DNA from: Haemonchus contortus
Lineage: Eukaryota > Nematoda > Chromadorea > Rhabditida > Trichostrongylidae
Direction of reading: 5' to 3'
Length of the DNA stretch: 64,000 nucleotides
Assembly: GCA_000469685.2 (NCBI GenBank)
Contig: LS997562.1
Coordinates: forward strand, 23,923,802 to 23,987,801
This document shows positions 35,455 through 47,100 of this stretch, piece after piece; position 1 is the first letter of the stretch, and every line of letters starts with the position of its first letter. The notes beneath the pieces were generated by a model that ran no database searches, was not told where the DNA came from, and worked only from the letters and a program-made list of their open reading frames with translations. The translations under genes were made by a program, and so were the position numbers.

Positions 35455-35775
35455 TTGTTCTTTTCTATAGCGTTTATCCCGTTTATCCCACATCGTCTCA
35501 GTGTCCACTCTTCCTATAGTCTCCACTTCCTTCTATCTGGCGTCTTCTACAGTTACTTCAGCTTCAACGACTTCTTGATCCTGTCCTGTCACCTCTTCTT
35601 TGAGACTCCCCGTAGTCGCTTTGAATAAGCCTCGAGTTCTTTTGCCTCCCTTATCGGATGACTTTGGGACTTTTTTAGTACGTGTCCGTACCACAGTAGA
35701 CGCTGCTCTCTCATTTCCAGCTGGACAGGGGCTGTTTGTATGACTGCCCTGATCTTTGTTTCTGGCTTAGTCGAA
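35455..35775 (-). mobile_element. Non-LTR retrotransposon, degenerate pol C-terminus
   Basis: The minus strand, read through several stops and frame shifts, gives the typical ending of nematode non-LTR polyproteins: an IRAVIQTAPVQLEMREQRL block, then LLWYGHVLKKS, then HPIREAKELE, then KRLRG.SKKR and a DRRKWR block. It ends in a GGGATAAACGCTA tail. It is a different lineage from the RTE piece at 5466-5805. It is 5'-truncated and inactive. Confidence 0.75.
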
Positions 35776-36471
35776 GAAAACTTTGAAAATCATTGATGGA
35801 CCATGAAGTTCTGTCTCTGGTGCCCCGCTTTCTAGATTTTTAGCTCATTTTCCCACTTTCTTGCCTGCGGTTTTCCAGTGTAGGGGAAGGCGCGTTAACC
35901 AGTGGTAAGACATTTTCCTATGAAGAACGGTCAACTCAGCGCAGAGCGCAGCTTAGGTAAGACAAGCAGGAACCGACATAAAATTTGGAGGCTTTTTCTC
36001 TTGAATATTTTGCGTACTCGCTATTTTTCTCTTTTATCTTCTGATACACTTGATTTATACCGTTTATAGAGCAAAGAACTTGTCTCGAATCGATTTACCG
36101 TAATCCGCAAAACCTCTCTAATCACATTTATTCCTTTTGGACCCAACTATAACAAAAATCGACCAGTACCTCTGGTTTCATTTTCGATCGGTAGAAGAAG
36201 TACATTTAACAGAGAAGCAAGAGTGGTCTCATTGGTCCCTGTGACCACGCCCATCTTACGGAATACATTTTTTAGCTGTTTAAACAGACAAAACGTTTCC
36301 AAGCGTAAAGTATTATAGTAACGGAATAGAGAACACGTACTACTCTCTTCAGTGATAAAAAATCTTCACCTAAAATCCGAAATTATGTGGGAACTCCTTC
36401 AGCAAATCTGGGCAAGTGACGTCATGGATCTATAGACCTGGGCAAACGAGGCATTGTTTCTGTAGCTGATG
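35776..36471. other. No recognised gene
   Basis: Non-coding. It may include more of the decayed retrotransposon, but I cannot follow it. Confidence 0.3.
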
Positions 36472-36479
36472 TATAAATA
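36472..36479 (+). promoter_or_regulatory. TATA box upstream of a small ORF
   Basis: TATAAATA lies 45 bp upstream of the ATG at 36524, a normal spacing for a short 5' leader. Confidence 0.35.
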
Positions 36480-36523
36480 CTTCTCACTTCAAAGCTTTCA
36501 AGTCGGGAAAGCCCACAACTGCC

Positions 36524-36697
36524 ATGACGAAATTGTACTCAGATCGATCACATCCATCGAAATCCATTAGAAAAAAAATTGATACAACAGTGCATCGGAA
36601 ATTCAATGTCATTATGTTCACAGAACTCATCAGTCATGTAAAGGCGTGTGTCATTGTGTTGAAGAAGTTTCTTTGTACGGCATTCGATTATTCATAG
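36524..36697 (+). CDS. Small ORF downstream of a TATA box
   Basis: Encodes 57 residues, basic N-terminus (SIRKKIDTTVHRKF) then a hydrophobic segment (VIVLKKFLCTAF). Not recognised. It ends in TAG. Four codons later in the same frame another ATG opens the next ORF (36707-36898), so the frame is open for about 124 codons except for this one stop. It may be a real small gene, a gene with a recent stop, or chance. Confidence 0.25.
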   Translation: MTKLYSDRSHPSKSIRKKIDTTVHRKFNVIMFTELISHVKACVIVLKKFLCTAFDYS

Positions 36698-36706
36698 CAG
36701 TTTAGC

Positions 36707-36898
36707 ATGGCAAACAGATACAAACATTCGGTCTTTGAATCGCAATTGTCAAGGTTTTCGGCCAATTCGAACAGGTTATCGAGTAATTCTCAAGATGCAC
36801 GGAAAACGGCAGTGGGAGATGAACTTGTCAACCAATTTCCCCAGTCAACTAGCCATTTCAACCAGTCAGAACGTTTTACTTACTTTACTTTCTCTTGA
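36707..36898 (+). CDS. Ser/Asn-rich ORF in frame with the preceding one
   Basis: 63 residues, rich in Ser, Asn and Gln, in the same frame as 36524-36697 and separated from it only by one TAG and three codons. No family is recognised and no promoter of its own is visible. A long frame in another register at 36735-37301 has no ATG start and overlaps it. Confidence 0.2.
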   Translation: MANRYKHSVFESQLSRFSANSNRLSSNSQDARKTAVGDELVNQFPQSTSHFNQSERFTYFTFS

Positions 36899-38090
36899 TG
36901 CCTTTCAAAAATTGCTGACGTTAATTTCAAACCAGTTACCACCTTCTTTCGGTTTTTATTTTTCCAGTCAATCAGGAAGGAACCTGCGCATAAAGGAGAC
37001 CATTGTGAAGCCTTTTTTCTCTGAGGAAGAGGAACTAAAAGATTACTCGGGAGAGTCTCTATGCAATATAAGGAATTCTCCTCGGCAACTTTCTAGTTCA
37101 TTTTTCTTTGGGAAAGAATTAAAACGAAGTCATCGGCATTGCACAAACAAGATCACGTCTTCTCGAAACCGCTGTAAAACAGTCAAAGTATTTCCCGTCG
37201 TTGTAAGAAACGTGGCACAAGTTTCACTGATTCATTCGAGACTGTTCAGTCAAGCCTGTTACAGCACATTCGATTTCTTCTGTTCCGTCCAACCAAGATA
37301 ATTGAGTATTCGTCATTCTAAATAGCAATAGTTCTCTTTTGATTGTTCCACCGATGGTGAGAAGGATGATAGGTAGACTGACGACGTAGTTCCTAACTCA
37401 TACTGGTGAACAACCTCCTAAAGGGTTCTCTTTTTTCCGTCAAATTTCGTACGCTCTTTTTTGGAAGCAGTGAATTACTACTATTATGTATCATCAAAAC
37501 TTATTATATTATTACTTATTAGGCGGAGGGGGTGGCTCGGGGAGTGCGCACTATCACACACGCATGGTCTGGGGATTGAACCTCTCATCGTCGGTTTATT
37601 TCTATCAGTTTGAAGAACATAAGCACTGTGTTAAGCATAGGCTGGGCGGGTGAAGTGCCCAGGGCATCTCTGAACAGGATTGATTGACACCTGAGATTCT
37701 ATCCTTTATTATCACTTTTTATGACAAATTAAAAAAAAGTGGTTCCACGATGTTATGTGACCGTGGACGCACCAGCTAACACCTCGAAAAACGGGGGCAC
37801 AATTCGTAGAATATCACGCAGCTTTTGTCATCCTCTTCCCTGCTTCCTATTGCGGACTGCTTGTCGTGCTCGGTGTACTCGCTTTGTACGATTTTTCCGG
37901 GTCGTTCTATCAAAAGGTCCCGAATACCCAAGGCGAGCATGTTGCCTCTGCTCTCTTGTTGCTCTCTTCAGCTTCTCTTGAGATTTGTTTGCTTCTTTAT
38001 GGATAGTGAATCGATTCTATGGTCTTTGTAAATAATAAATCGTAAGTAATGTAGCATATTCAAAGTAGACAGCAAGCATACATTTCCTTT
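36899..38090. other. Upstream region of the tyrosinase gene
   Basis: Contains a SINE family 1 head only at about 37515-37600 (GGGGGTGGCTCGGGGAG, GGGGATTGAACC). No coding sequence is recognised. It probably carries the tyrosinase promoter, but no TATA box is evident. Confidence 0.35.
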
Positions 38091-38095
38091 TTCAG
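38091..38095 (+). other. Splice acceptor just upstream of the tyrosinase ATG
   Basis: TTTTTTCAG ends six bases before the start codon at 38102. This fits a spliced-leader trans-splice site or the end of a 5' UTR intron. Confidence 0.5.
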
Positions 38096-38101
38096 GGCCC
38101 G

Positions 38102-41100
38102 ATGTTATTACTGGGCCTGCTGGCAGCAGTCGCCTTAGTGGTGCAAGCACAAGATCCTTGCGCATCAGCACCTACTCCAGCTGCTAAGGTCATTTGTCGT
38201 CAACTACACAAATGGGACGAGGCTGCACGGGTACGTTTTTCAGTTCACCGTTTCACTTTGTCATTTTAACGGTCACAGCAATTCAACTTTACAGCATTTT
38301 AACAGTAATTGCTTGACGCGAAGTTCATTTTTGAAAAAGGAATTTACGTGTTTGAAAGGTCCGGAGTTCTTTTATTCACGAAATAACATTCCTCGGGGAG
38401 ATAGGAGTGGATCTGTAAAAATTGCTGTGGACCTTGCCTTCTGAAACCTATCATGAATCTTATGGGGACCGAATACCGGATCGATAGTTGCCCAGGCCAA
38501 TCAGGCAATCTCGGATTGATAGTTACCCAGGCTAGCCAAGCGATCCAATCTTCTGTGGTCGGACAATCGGTACATAGAGGGACAAACTTTGGCGGACGAT
38601 AATTTTAACGATGCGTTCGTAGATTGAAGATGACAATTTGGTTTTTGATCTTTCTCTACTCGTGTTCCAATTGCCACTCCTATCGAAACAATGCGAGCTG
38701 AAGGTTAAACACCATCTGGTCACATCGTGATGGGTCTATTCGTCTAAATGGATCTATTGTGACGTCGGAATCGCTGTTCTTGCAACCTTGACGCCGATTG
38801 GCTGAAGTTGGTGGAACATGAAATAGTGCGGACTGCGCTTGACGCTGGCTGATCATAATTGATGAAGCATAAAACGCTGTAAATAGTCAGCTAGCCAAAA
38901 AGAAGCAAACTGGAGCCATCGCGGCTTAACCTCTGGACGATAGCAGTGCTATGGAAACGGAAGGGCTGTAATGTAATGGCAAGGGCGCACTATCTCACAC
39001 GCACGGTCATAGGTTCGAATATTGGAATGATATTCGCTAAGGCCAACCAGGCCTTCCATCACTTCGAGGTCGGTTAATTGGTACCAGACTTGGGAGGATA
39101 AAAACAGTGACATGTACATCGGCTGGCCACCTTAAGTCACTGTATTGGCCACATACGCATTCAATACGCCACTATGATCCTGAATGGATGTCGAATGCAG
39201 GAGCACATCCCTCGGATGGGGTTGATTAACGCCGAAGACTTTGTCTTTATATCCTTCCGAACAATTCTTGATAGACGGAATGCTGAATTTTCTGAATAGC
39301 TTTGTACTTCCACACACCTACACCACCTCCGTCCCATCAAACTGAGTTCAGTCAGAACGAATTCTGTTTTAATCATAAGACCGAACGCCAGAAATAGTCA
39401 TAGAGAATCTAGAATCATATCGGACCCAGGAATGCATACAAAACTGTTCCGGAGACTGCAGGCGACCTTTATTAAAAAATTATTTTTTCTCTTAGACAAG
39501 CTGCAATATTCAAGAACGTCTTCGAACAATTACGAAGATTCGTCATAGAATTCGTCATAAACGCCTCCACATGCAAAGTTGTCATTAAGAATGATTCATT
39601 ATTCGCCTAACAACACATACATACTACTTCAAAAACTCGATGGACCAGTCTTTTACATAAAAAGGGGACGTAGAAGTTCGTCAACACGAACTGCCACTTT
39701 TTTCATGAATAGAGTACGTGCCAAAAGTATGAGTTAACCTATCTCTGGTGCTGATCACTTCAAAAATAGGTACAATGGGTCCTTACTCATCGATGAAGAA
39801 CTTTTTGTTAGCAAAACCGGCTCAGATCGAAAACTATGGAGAGGAAAAATCAAGTGTTGTTGATTGATTGAAGTCAATGCGACCCTTACCTTTGATGTTT
39901 CGTGTTCTCGAAGGCACATTCCGCGAATTCAGATGACATGGCATTTGTGGATCTTCGCACGTCTTGCACTGTCTGTCATGCACGTTACCATGTTTTCTCG
40001 GGGGCAGAAGTACTTCTGTAGGGGCTGCTCCGGGATTATGGCTTCCCAACCTTAAATTTCGTACTAGTATACATTCTATTCGAAGGGTATCCTTTGCACC
40101 ATGTCATCCCCATGGGCCAGGATACAGCATACTCCCAAGATTTTCCGGGGAATACCGTATTGAACTTAACCTACCGCCCCGTATGCAAAAATCATTCAAC
40201 TTTGCAATCCCACGAGCTAACTGATACAAGTTCTTTCTTTCCCGTACTTCCTTTGCAGGAAATCATGGGTGATGGAACAATTTTAGATGAGGAGAAGACA
40301 CGATAACTGTGGGCGATTATGGTCACAACAGCTTTGTGGCCACTACCTTGAGTCCGCCGTGGGTGGGAAGAAAAGAATGGGGTAGAGCCGCCAAGTGGTG
40401 TAGTATTCCCCGCACTCCTGACGTCGTGGGAAGGGCATACTATTATCACTTCGGCACCTTGAAAAGTGTACTAGTGTACTGAGATACAAAATTAAACTAA
40501 TGTACTGAGGCGTGTCTACTTGACGACCTCCGAAAAAGATAGGATGTGACCGAAACCGCAGCAATGAAAGGGACATTGACAGGGGTTGTGAAGTGATTTT
40601 GTGTAAACTCGTTCTGAAAAACCAATTTTTCTTGTCCTTTCGGTGGGTCATTCCAAATCGATTGCGTATTCGGAAGTTCTCATTAAAAAAGTCAGTCAGG
40701 AACCTTTGATTTCCCGTCTTTAGTGCTTCAGCTACTAATGGACCCAACTACTTCTTGAGTTTTCGTTCCTCACGAGGTTTGCGTGCTCTGAATTGATTGT
40801 TTCCCTTTTGAAACCCTTTTGGACGCCCATTTTGGACGGTGAATCCTGTAAAAGCTAGTAATTCCGAGAAAAATGAGGAAGGACGCAGCTCAAAAATTCC
40901 ATCTTTTTTTCTAATTGTCTGTCTGCTTTATTACAGAAAAAGGCAGCTAAGAAGACTTTGGTTGCTCTGCCACCAGGAATAGCTGCGGGGAAAAATGCTA
41001 TCGCTGCTGAGTTAGCCCCTATTGCCAGTTCCATCTATCAGTGTATGGATCTGCAATGCATGTGTACCTACCTACGAGGTTTTTTTCTATTTTTTCCGAC

Positions 41101-44100
41101 ATTTTTCTTCGAAAAAGCATTTGAGTGTGGTTCATTCCAGGAAACTTGGCGCCCAATGGAGCATGCACACTTCCCAATGGGCAACCGCTAAGGAAGGCAA
41201 TAAGGTTATTACTGAGTATCACTAAAATTTCTTTCAAGTACTGAGGAAATTATTATGAACACTTTTGGGGTTACTAATATGTAAAAGCAATTGCCTGAAG
41301 CTTTATTCCGACAGAATTTTTTTTTTCTTTTAGAGAGATCTATCCAAGATTTTTTTTTCGAAAAAAGTTCCTCAAGTTTAGGTAGGATTCAGTGAAGTCG
41401 ATTTTGGCGCTTAAGAATGTTAGGGGGTTGAGGGCGGTTCCATGTACTCATCAAAATTCTATGTACTTTTCTGTCTTGGAAGTAAAATTGACAAGAATTA
41501 TCCACCAGGTTCCCAGAAAATCAAAGCCCATTCTTAAGTGCATGCATTAATCGCAAAGTCAAAACAGTGTAAATGGAGAAAGTTCCAAAATCGGATACCA
41601 GATTTTTGATCGCTTAGATTTTCCTTCTTCAAACACAGACAGAGTCGCTCATATCAGTTCATCTACCGATTGGTAGATCCTGCACCTCTTAGCAGACAAT
41701 ATTTTCGCAAAACTTTGAATTTGTGGTGTGGAAAAATTTGGAGTCCAACCAATTCCAGTTACAGTGGCAAGTTTCGCAGTATCACCCACGCACGGATTGA
41801 CATTGGAATCCCGATTTCATACTCCCTCAGACCCATCAAGCTCTCTACCCCAGGAGGTCTTCTAACGGTACCAGGCTCGTTTAGGACAGAATTGACTTGT
41901 ACTTCTGCTGGTCACCGTATGTCATTGTATGGGCCACCTAGACATTCAAAACGAAAGTACGATTCCAAACAGAAGTGTAATGTCGGGGCGCAACCAACTG
42001 AAGGGATTGATCAGAGCTCAAGATCCTAGATAATCTAGGGACTTCTTCCCACCGATCATTCTCTGCTGTTTACATATCCACAGTATGAAGAGAAAAGAAA
42101 TCAAAAGTGGGAGTCGGATAGTAGCCAATATCCGCTCCCTGCTCCTCCCTCACCGCTGAATTTGGCTTTTTGTAATAATTTTGCTTTACGCTGCGAATTT
42201 TTCAGCCTACAACTTTCAGTCCGATCAGTAATTTATTTGTTGACTTTTTTTTGAAAAGTTATTTCCTATTGGAATTTTGACGATAATAATTATTTTCCAG
42301 GAAGGAGCTTCGTATGCTGTCAGACGATGAACGTGAACGGTTCAATCAAGCAGTTCGTACACTGAAGCAGGTACCAGCCCTATACGTTTTTATTTACCCT
42401 TTTATTGAAAGCCTTGACCATTTAATCGTCTTTTCCGTGACCTTTTCTTGCCAGCTGTTTCCAAATGCATTCAGAACGGTGAATTTGATCGTATTTCTCG
42501 AATACATGCACAATCAACACGGGTCGGTGGAGCTCATTCGGGACCAGCATTTTTGCCATGGCATCGTGAATTCTCAAAAAGGTTGGCTATAATAAAATGA
42601 ACTTTTAATTTTTTGTAATGACTACACCTAGTATAATATATAAGAATAGCCCTTTCACCCTCCTTAATGATTGAGCTTTTCCCGTTCGGTATGTCTGCTC
42701 GAGGGGGGACCCATTCGAAGACACAGTGTTCCTATGCCCCCTGAAGTGTATCTAAGGTACTGGTTATGAACGGAATTTAAACAACTTCACTACAGAACAC
42801 GATGCTCATTCTGGATCGAGACTAGGCTAGTCCCCCAAAGAGCGATTCTAAAGTGCATCAATTCCAGATTTGAATTTGCTCTTCGACAAGTTGATCCATC
42901 TCTTGCCCTTCCTTATTGGGATTCGACACTGGAAAGTGCTCTACCCCGTCCTGCTGATTCTGCAATGTTCTCGTGAGTTTTTCAATCAACTTTTAGTGCA
43001 CGCTATTGCTTGTAAATCCAAGCATAAACTGTTTCATTGTTTGGTATTGGTGTAGGTGTAGGGGTGTAGTGGCTCTCCAAATACATGTGAATGAATGAAG
43101 ACTTGTCGTCGTCTTCTCCGGGATGTGCCCAAGCATTCGGCTCCCTTTTATAATCGCTGAGGCGTTTGATTGTTTGTTTTTTTTACACAACTCTAGAGAA
43201 AGCGTTGATCTCGTGGCCATAAGCGTGTTAGCGCTTCATTCCGCACTACCCCGTCCCTGCCCCCTTTTTTTTATCCATTTCAGAGTATCACCCAGTATTG
43301 GTTACTTGGAACAAATCACATTTGTCTTCATACTGCTTACAACTAAGCTTAACAGTCTCCAGAGTTTTATGGTTTCCTCACTTTGCACTGAGGACCCATT
43401 TCTCTCCAAAGAAATTGCGCCAATCATTCTCGGAAGGTTCCTCCACGGCCACAGGGCGAGGGTCGACTGGTCCACTGCGTGAACTGGGCAAAAACGAATA
43501 TTTCGGTTCCATCTGGTGATCCGAATGATAACTTAAGCCCTCAGGGTGAAAGGGAAAGGAGAGAAGGAAAGGAGTAGCTCTTTTGACTGTACTAGTATTC
43601 AATATGTTGTGTAAACTCCGCAACGCTTTCAACTTGAGTTTCTTTGCCTTTACTGTTTCCCAGCTTCTTTTCTTTCGGAGCTTGACCTATGTTCAGTGCG
43701 AAGCTTGACTATAATGTCCTCGTCATGGAAGTCGTTGGTAAGTTGTGAAAACACAACTAAGCCCCTTGTAATTTTCAGGGCCGCATTGATGGGCGATACT
43801 AATGCACAGGGACTCGTTGACAATGGACCTTTTGCAGGCTTTAGAACACTTGAAGTAAGTGAGAAGTCCTTTTCATTCTCTGCAGCTCTTTCGTTCCCCA
43901 ATGAACCGACTTGCTTCACTTAGGGTTTACCTCATGTCAAACGAGCTGTAGGAAAAGAAGGTGCCCCTTTCAAACAGAGCGATATCGACTTTGTGATGAG
44001 ACAAAATCAAGTTGATCAAGTGCTTGCGTTTTCTGCTCCACGACAGGTCAGGTTTTTGATCTCAGCTAGCAGCACTCATTCAGGCATGGCAAGAATATTC

Positions 44101-47100
44101 TTTTAGGGTTGCCCTTACAGAACAGACTACAACTGTCTGGAATACACTCATGGAAATGGGCATCTATTTGTCGGAGGAGATATGTACGACACAGCCACCT
44201 CAGCCAACGATCCGCTTTTCTATCCTCATCATAGTTTTGTTGACTTTATTTGGGAACAGTGGAGGCAACAAAGACAGGTGAGCTCCGCTTCAGGCATGTC
44301 TGGGTATGCTTGTAACTCCGTTTACACTCAGCGCCATCGAGCTGCATTCCAACGAGCGCATAGGCGGAAAGGGAAACCTGTGGCAACAACTCACGCTTGT
44401 TATCTCCAGAGACGCTTACTACTCAGAGAGAATTGTTCCACAAGTAGGGAAAACGCGTAAGGAATTGGGGGCCCTCATTTTCAATGCGGCATATGCCATA
44501 ACGGGAAGGGGTTTTGCGTCAGCTAGCGTCATTTACACAGTTTCCCTGAAGAATGGCTAAATCATTCGGCCATTTTGCTGCTGTCACGAAAGAGATGTTG
44601 GATGATCTTTTGCTTTGCAAGTTATATTCAAATTACGTATTGCAGACTCGTGCTGATCGCGAGACGCTTTACCCTCCTGACAATCAGCTCTGTGCCAGTC
44701 CTCAACATTTCGCTGCTGCTAATATGAATCCTTTCACTCCAATGAGGTGAAACACACAAAAATTCTAATTTCCTATTACGCTATTGTATTTTTTGGGATA
44801 TTTTCCAGTACTTAATAGTCGCATCATTTTATATTTGAAAGGATGATTCAGCTGGTGAACTCAATTCCAGTCACGTCCCCACAGAATGATCAGCATGATT
44901 GGGCTTTTGTTTCAAGTAACAGCTATGAAGGCACGACATATCACTATACAGTTGTTTACTTTACCACAACGATGGTTCTTGTCACATATGTACAAAGCCG
45001 ACAGTCTACTCTGTGACCCAGTATGAGCTCGCCTTGGGAAACATGAGGGGAACCCCCCTGAAGGGAGGACAGTAACGATTGGTCGGCAAGGGGTTCCTGA
45101 GTTGAGCCCTTTCATATTTTTTACGCTCCGTCTCTCGCCCTTCATGACGAAGCTTCATAAGGCCTATTCAAAAAAATATTTTTTCCACCAGTAGTAAACC
45201 GCAGAGCCAATTTCATGACATTCTGAAACCGCTCTATATTGGGGTTAAGTAGTTTGAAAGTAGTATTACTCTCAAAAACTAATTTTCTTTTTAGAAATAT
45301 CGATGGATTGTCAAATAAGTATACGGACAATCTTTACGAGTATGCTGCACGACCATTCTGTACCCGAGCATTGCCCAATTGTGGATCCAAGTGAGATAAA
45401 CGGGGACCTTCCCCAATGATTTATTTACTCCCATTTGCCGTATCCTACTTCAGATTCTTGTTCTGTGATCTTTCACATGGACAGCCACGATGTGCAGCCA
45501 AAATGAAAGTCGGTGGCAACTGTGGTACATTCGTCATGGGAGAAGATTCATGCTACATGGGCTCATGCATGGGTGGACGATGTGTCGCTACAGTGAGCAT
45601 TTTTATTCTCCTTTTTTGAAAACAAATTCGAAGCTTTCACAAGAGAATGCACATGTCTACACGGTTGAATATTCAGACTGCGATAGTTGTCACACCGCCA
45701 CCTCGACCGATTCCAACTGTCGCTCCCGTTGTCGTTGCACCACAGGTGATTCTTTTGCTTCAATCAAATCCAACTCCCAATTGCCTTATACAGTAACCCA
45801 GCATTACAACCTCATCAGGCTTTTTTTCCATCGTTATTCTGGGGCTGTAGGTGTCTTGCAAACTAAATTCCACATGTGGACGAGTTTTCGCGGCTCATCA
45901 GGGGTCACTTCTACTTGTTGTTCTTTCAAACAACTTTTTGCGAAGGAAAAGACTCCCTGGTTAGTGCTCCCCAGTATCCCCTAAGTATCTAGAAGAATTT
46001 TTGTTGTTCTGGTACCAGCTGTCGAGAGGCCTCCGATGGGCAGAAGGTGGGTATGATTCGAAAGACTCGTCCGTATTCCTCTTATTTTTTTCGTCCTATT
46101 TCGTAAGGGAGTATCTAATGAATAGCCCGTTGTAGGAAACATGCTTCAACGAAAATCAATGCTGTGGAACATGGGCAGCCCACGGTGAATGTACTCGAAA
46201 CGTAGACTATATGGATGATTGGTGCAAAGCTAGTTGTGGGCACTGCAGGCCACAGTATAGACTGGTCGATGGTAAGTCGGGTTTTTATTTTCAATTATAA
46301 AATTGAACAGAACTTTGAGCAGCCTGTTCCGATTAGCTGAAAAGAAAGGAATGATTAAGTATACTCAACCTGTTTGCGCTCTGTGGCCGAAATTTTCCAA
46401 TGACCATCTGCAAGGGGGCGGTAAATTTGAAGATGGGTTTATGAAATGAATCACCTCGAGTCACTTTCCCCGTGGAATCGATCCCTATCTAGCCTTTCCG
46501 TGTTGATCAATGCTGTCTTTGGATACGCACGCACTCGATCCAAACTCAGAATCGTAATGGCGTTTGAATGCATGGTGCTGCCTGTAAAATGAATTGCGAT
46601 GACCACCCTATGTACAAACCAATGTTTTTATTCTCCCAGACTAGTTTGGTTGGCCAACCAACCAACCAGGGGAGAAGGAAGGATTGATGATTCCAAACGG
46701 GTATAGAACCAGGGTTCGAATCTAGGAGCAGGTGTCTGATAGCGCGCGATTTGCCATCACATAATCATCTTCCCATTCCAGACTGCTCTGATCGCCACAA
46801 AAACTGCAGAACATGGTCGAGTACGGGAGAATGCAGTAGGAATGCACTTTGGATGACGGAAAATTGCAGAATGTCATGTAACAAGTGCGGAACGACGAGA
46901 GCTTTTGAATGCGGTGGAGAAACAGCCGGTACGTCAAGTCCTTTATGAATTACATCTCTCGGCACTATTTACCCTTTACTGCCCCACCTTGTCGAGAATG
47001 GGCTGGGTTTCTACCGAATTTTTTCAAGGATGATGAAATCGGCTAGAAACTTGCCCACAAGGGTAATTTGACCCGTAGAACACGAATATTGCATCCATTA

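Noticed and set aside
36735..37301. 188-codon open frame, the longest in the window
   Set aside because: It has no ATG at its start (opens with TTG), shows no motif or sensible composition pattern, and overlaps the ATG-started frame at 36707.
40343..40747. 134-codon minus-strand frame inside tyrosinase intron 1
   Set aside because: Starts at TTG, lies antisense in an intron, and shows no motif.
43276..43500. Possible extra tyrosinase exon in intron 6
   Set aside because: The acceptor-like TTTCAG is present, but exons 6 and 7 already join in phase and the conserved tyrosinase alignment has no room for this segment.
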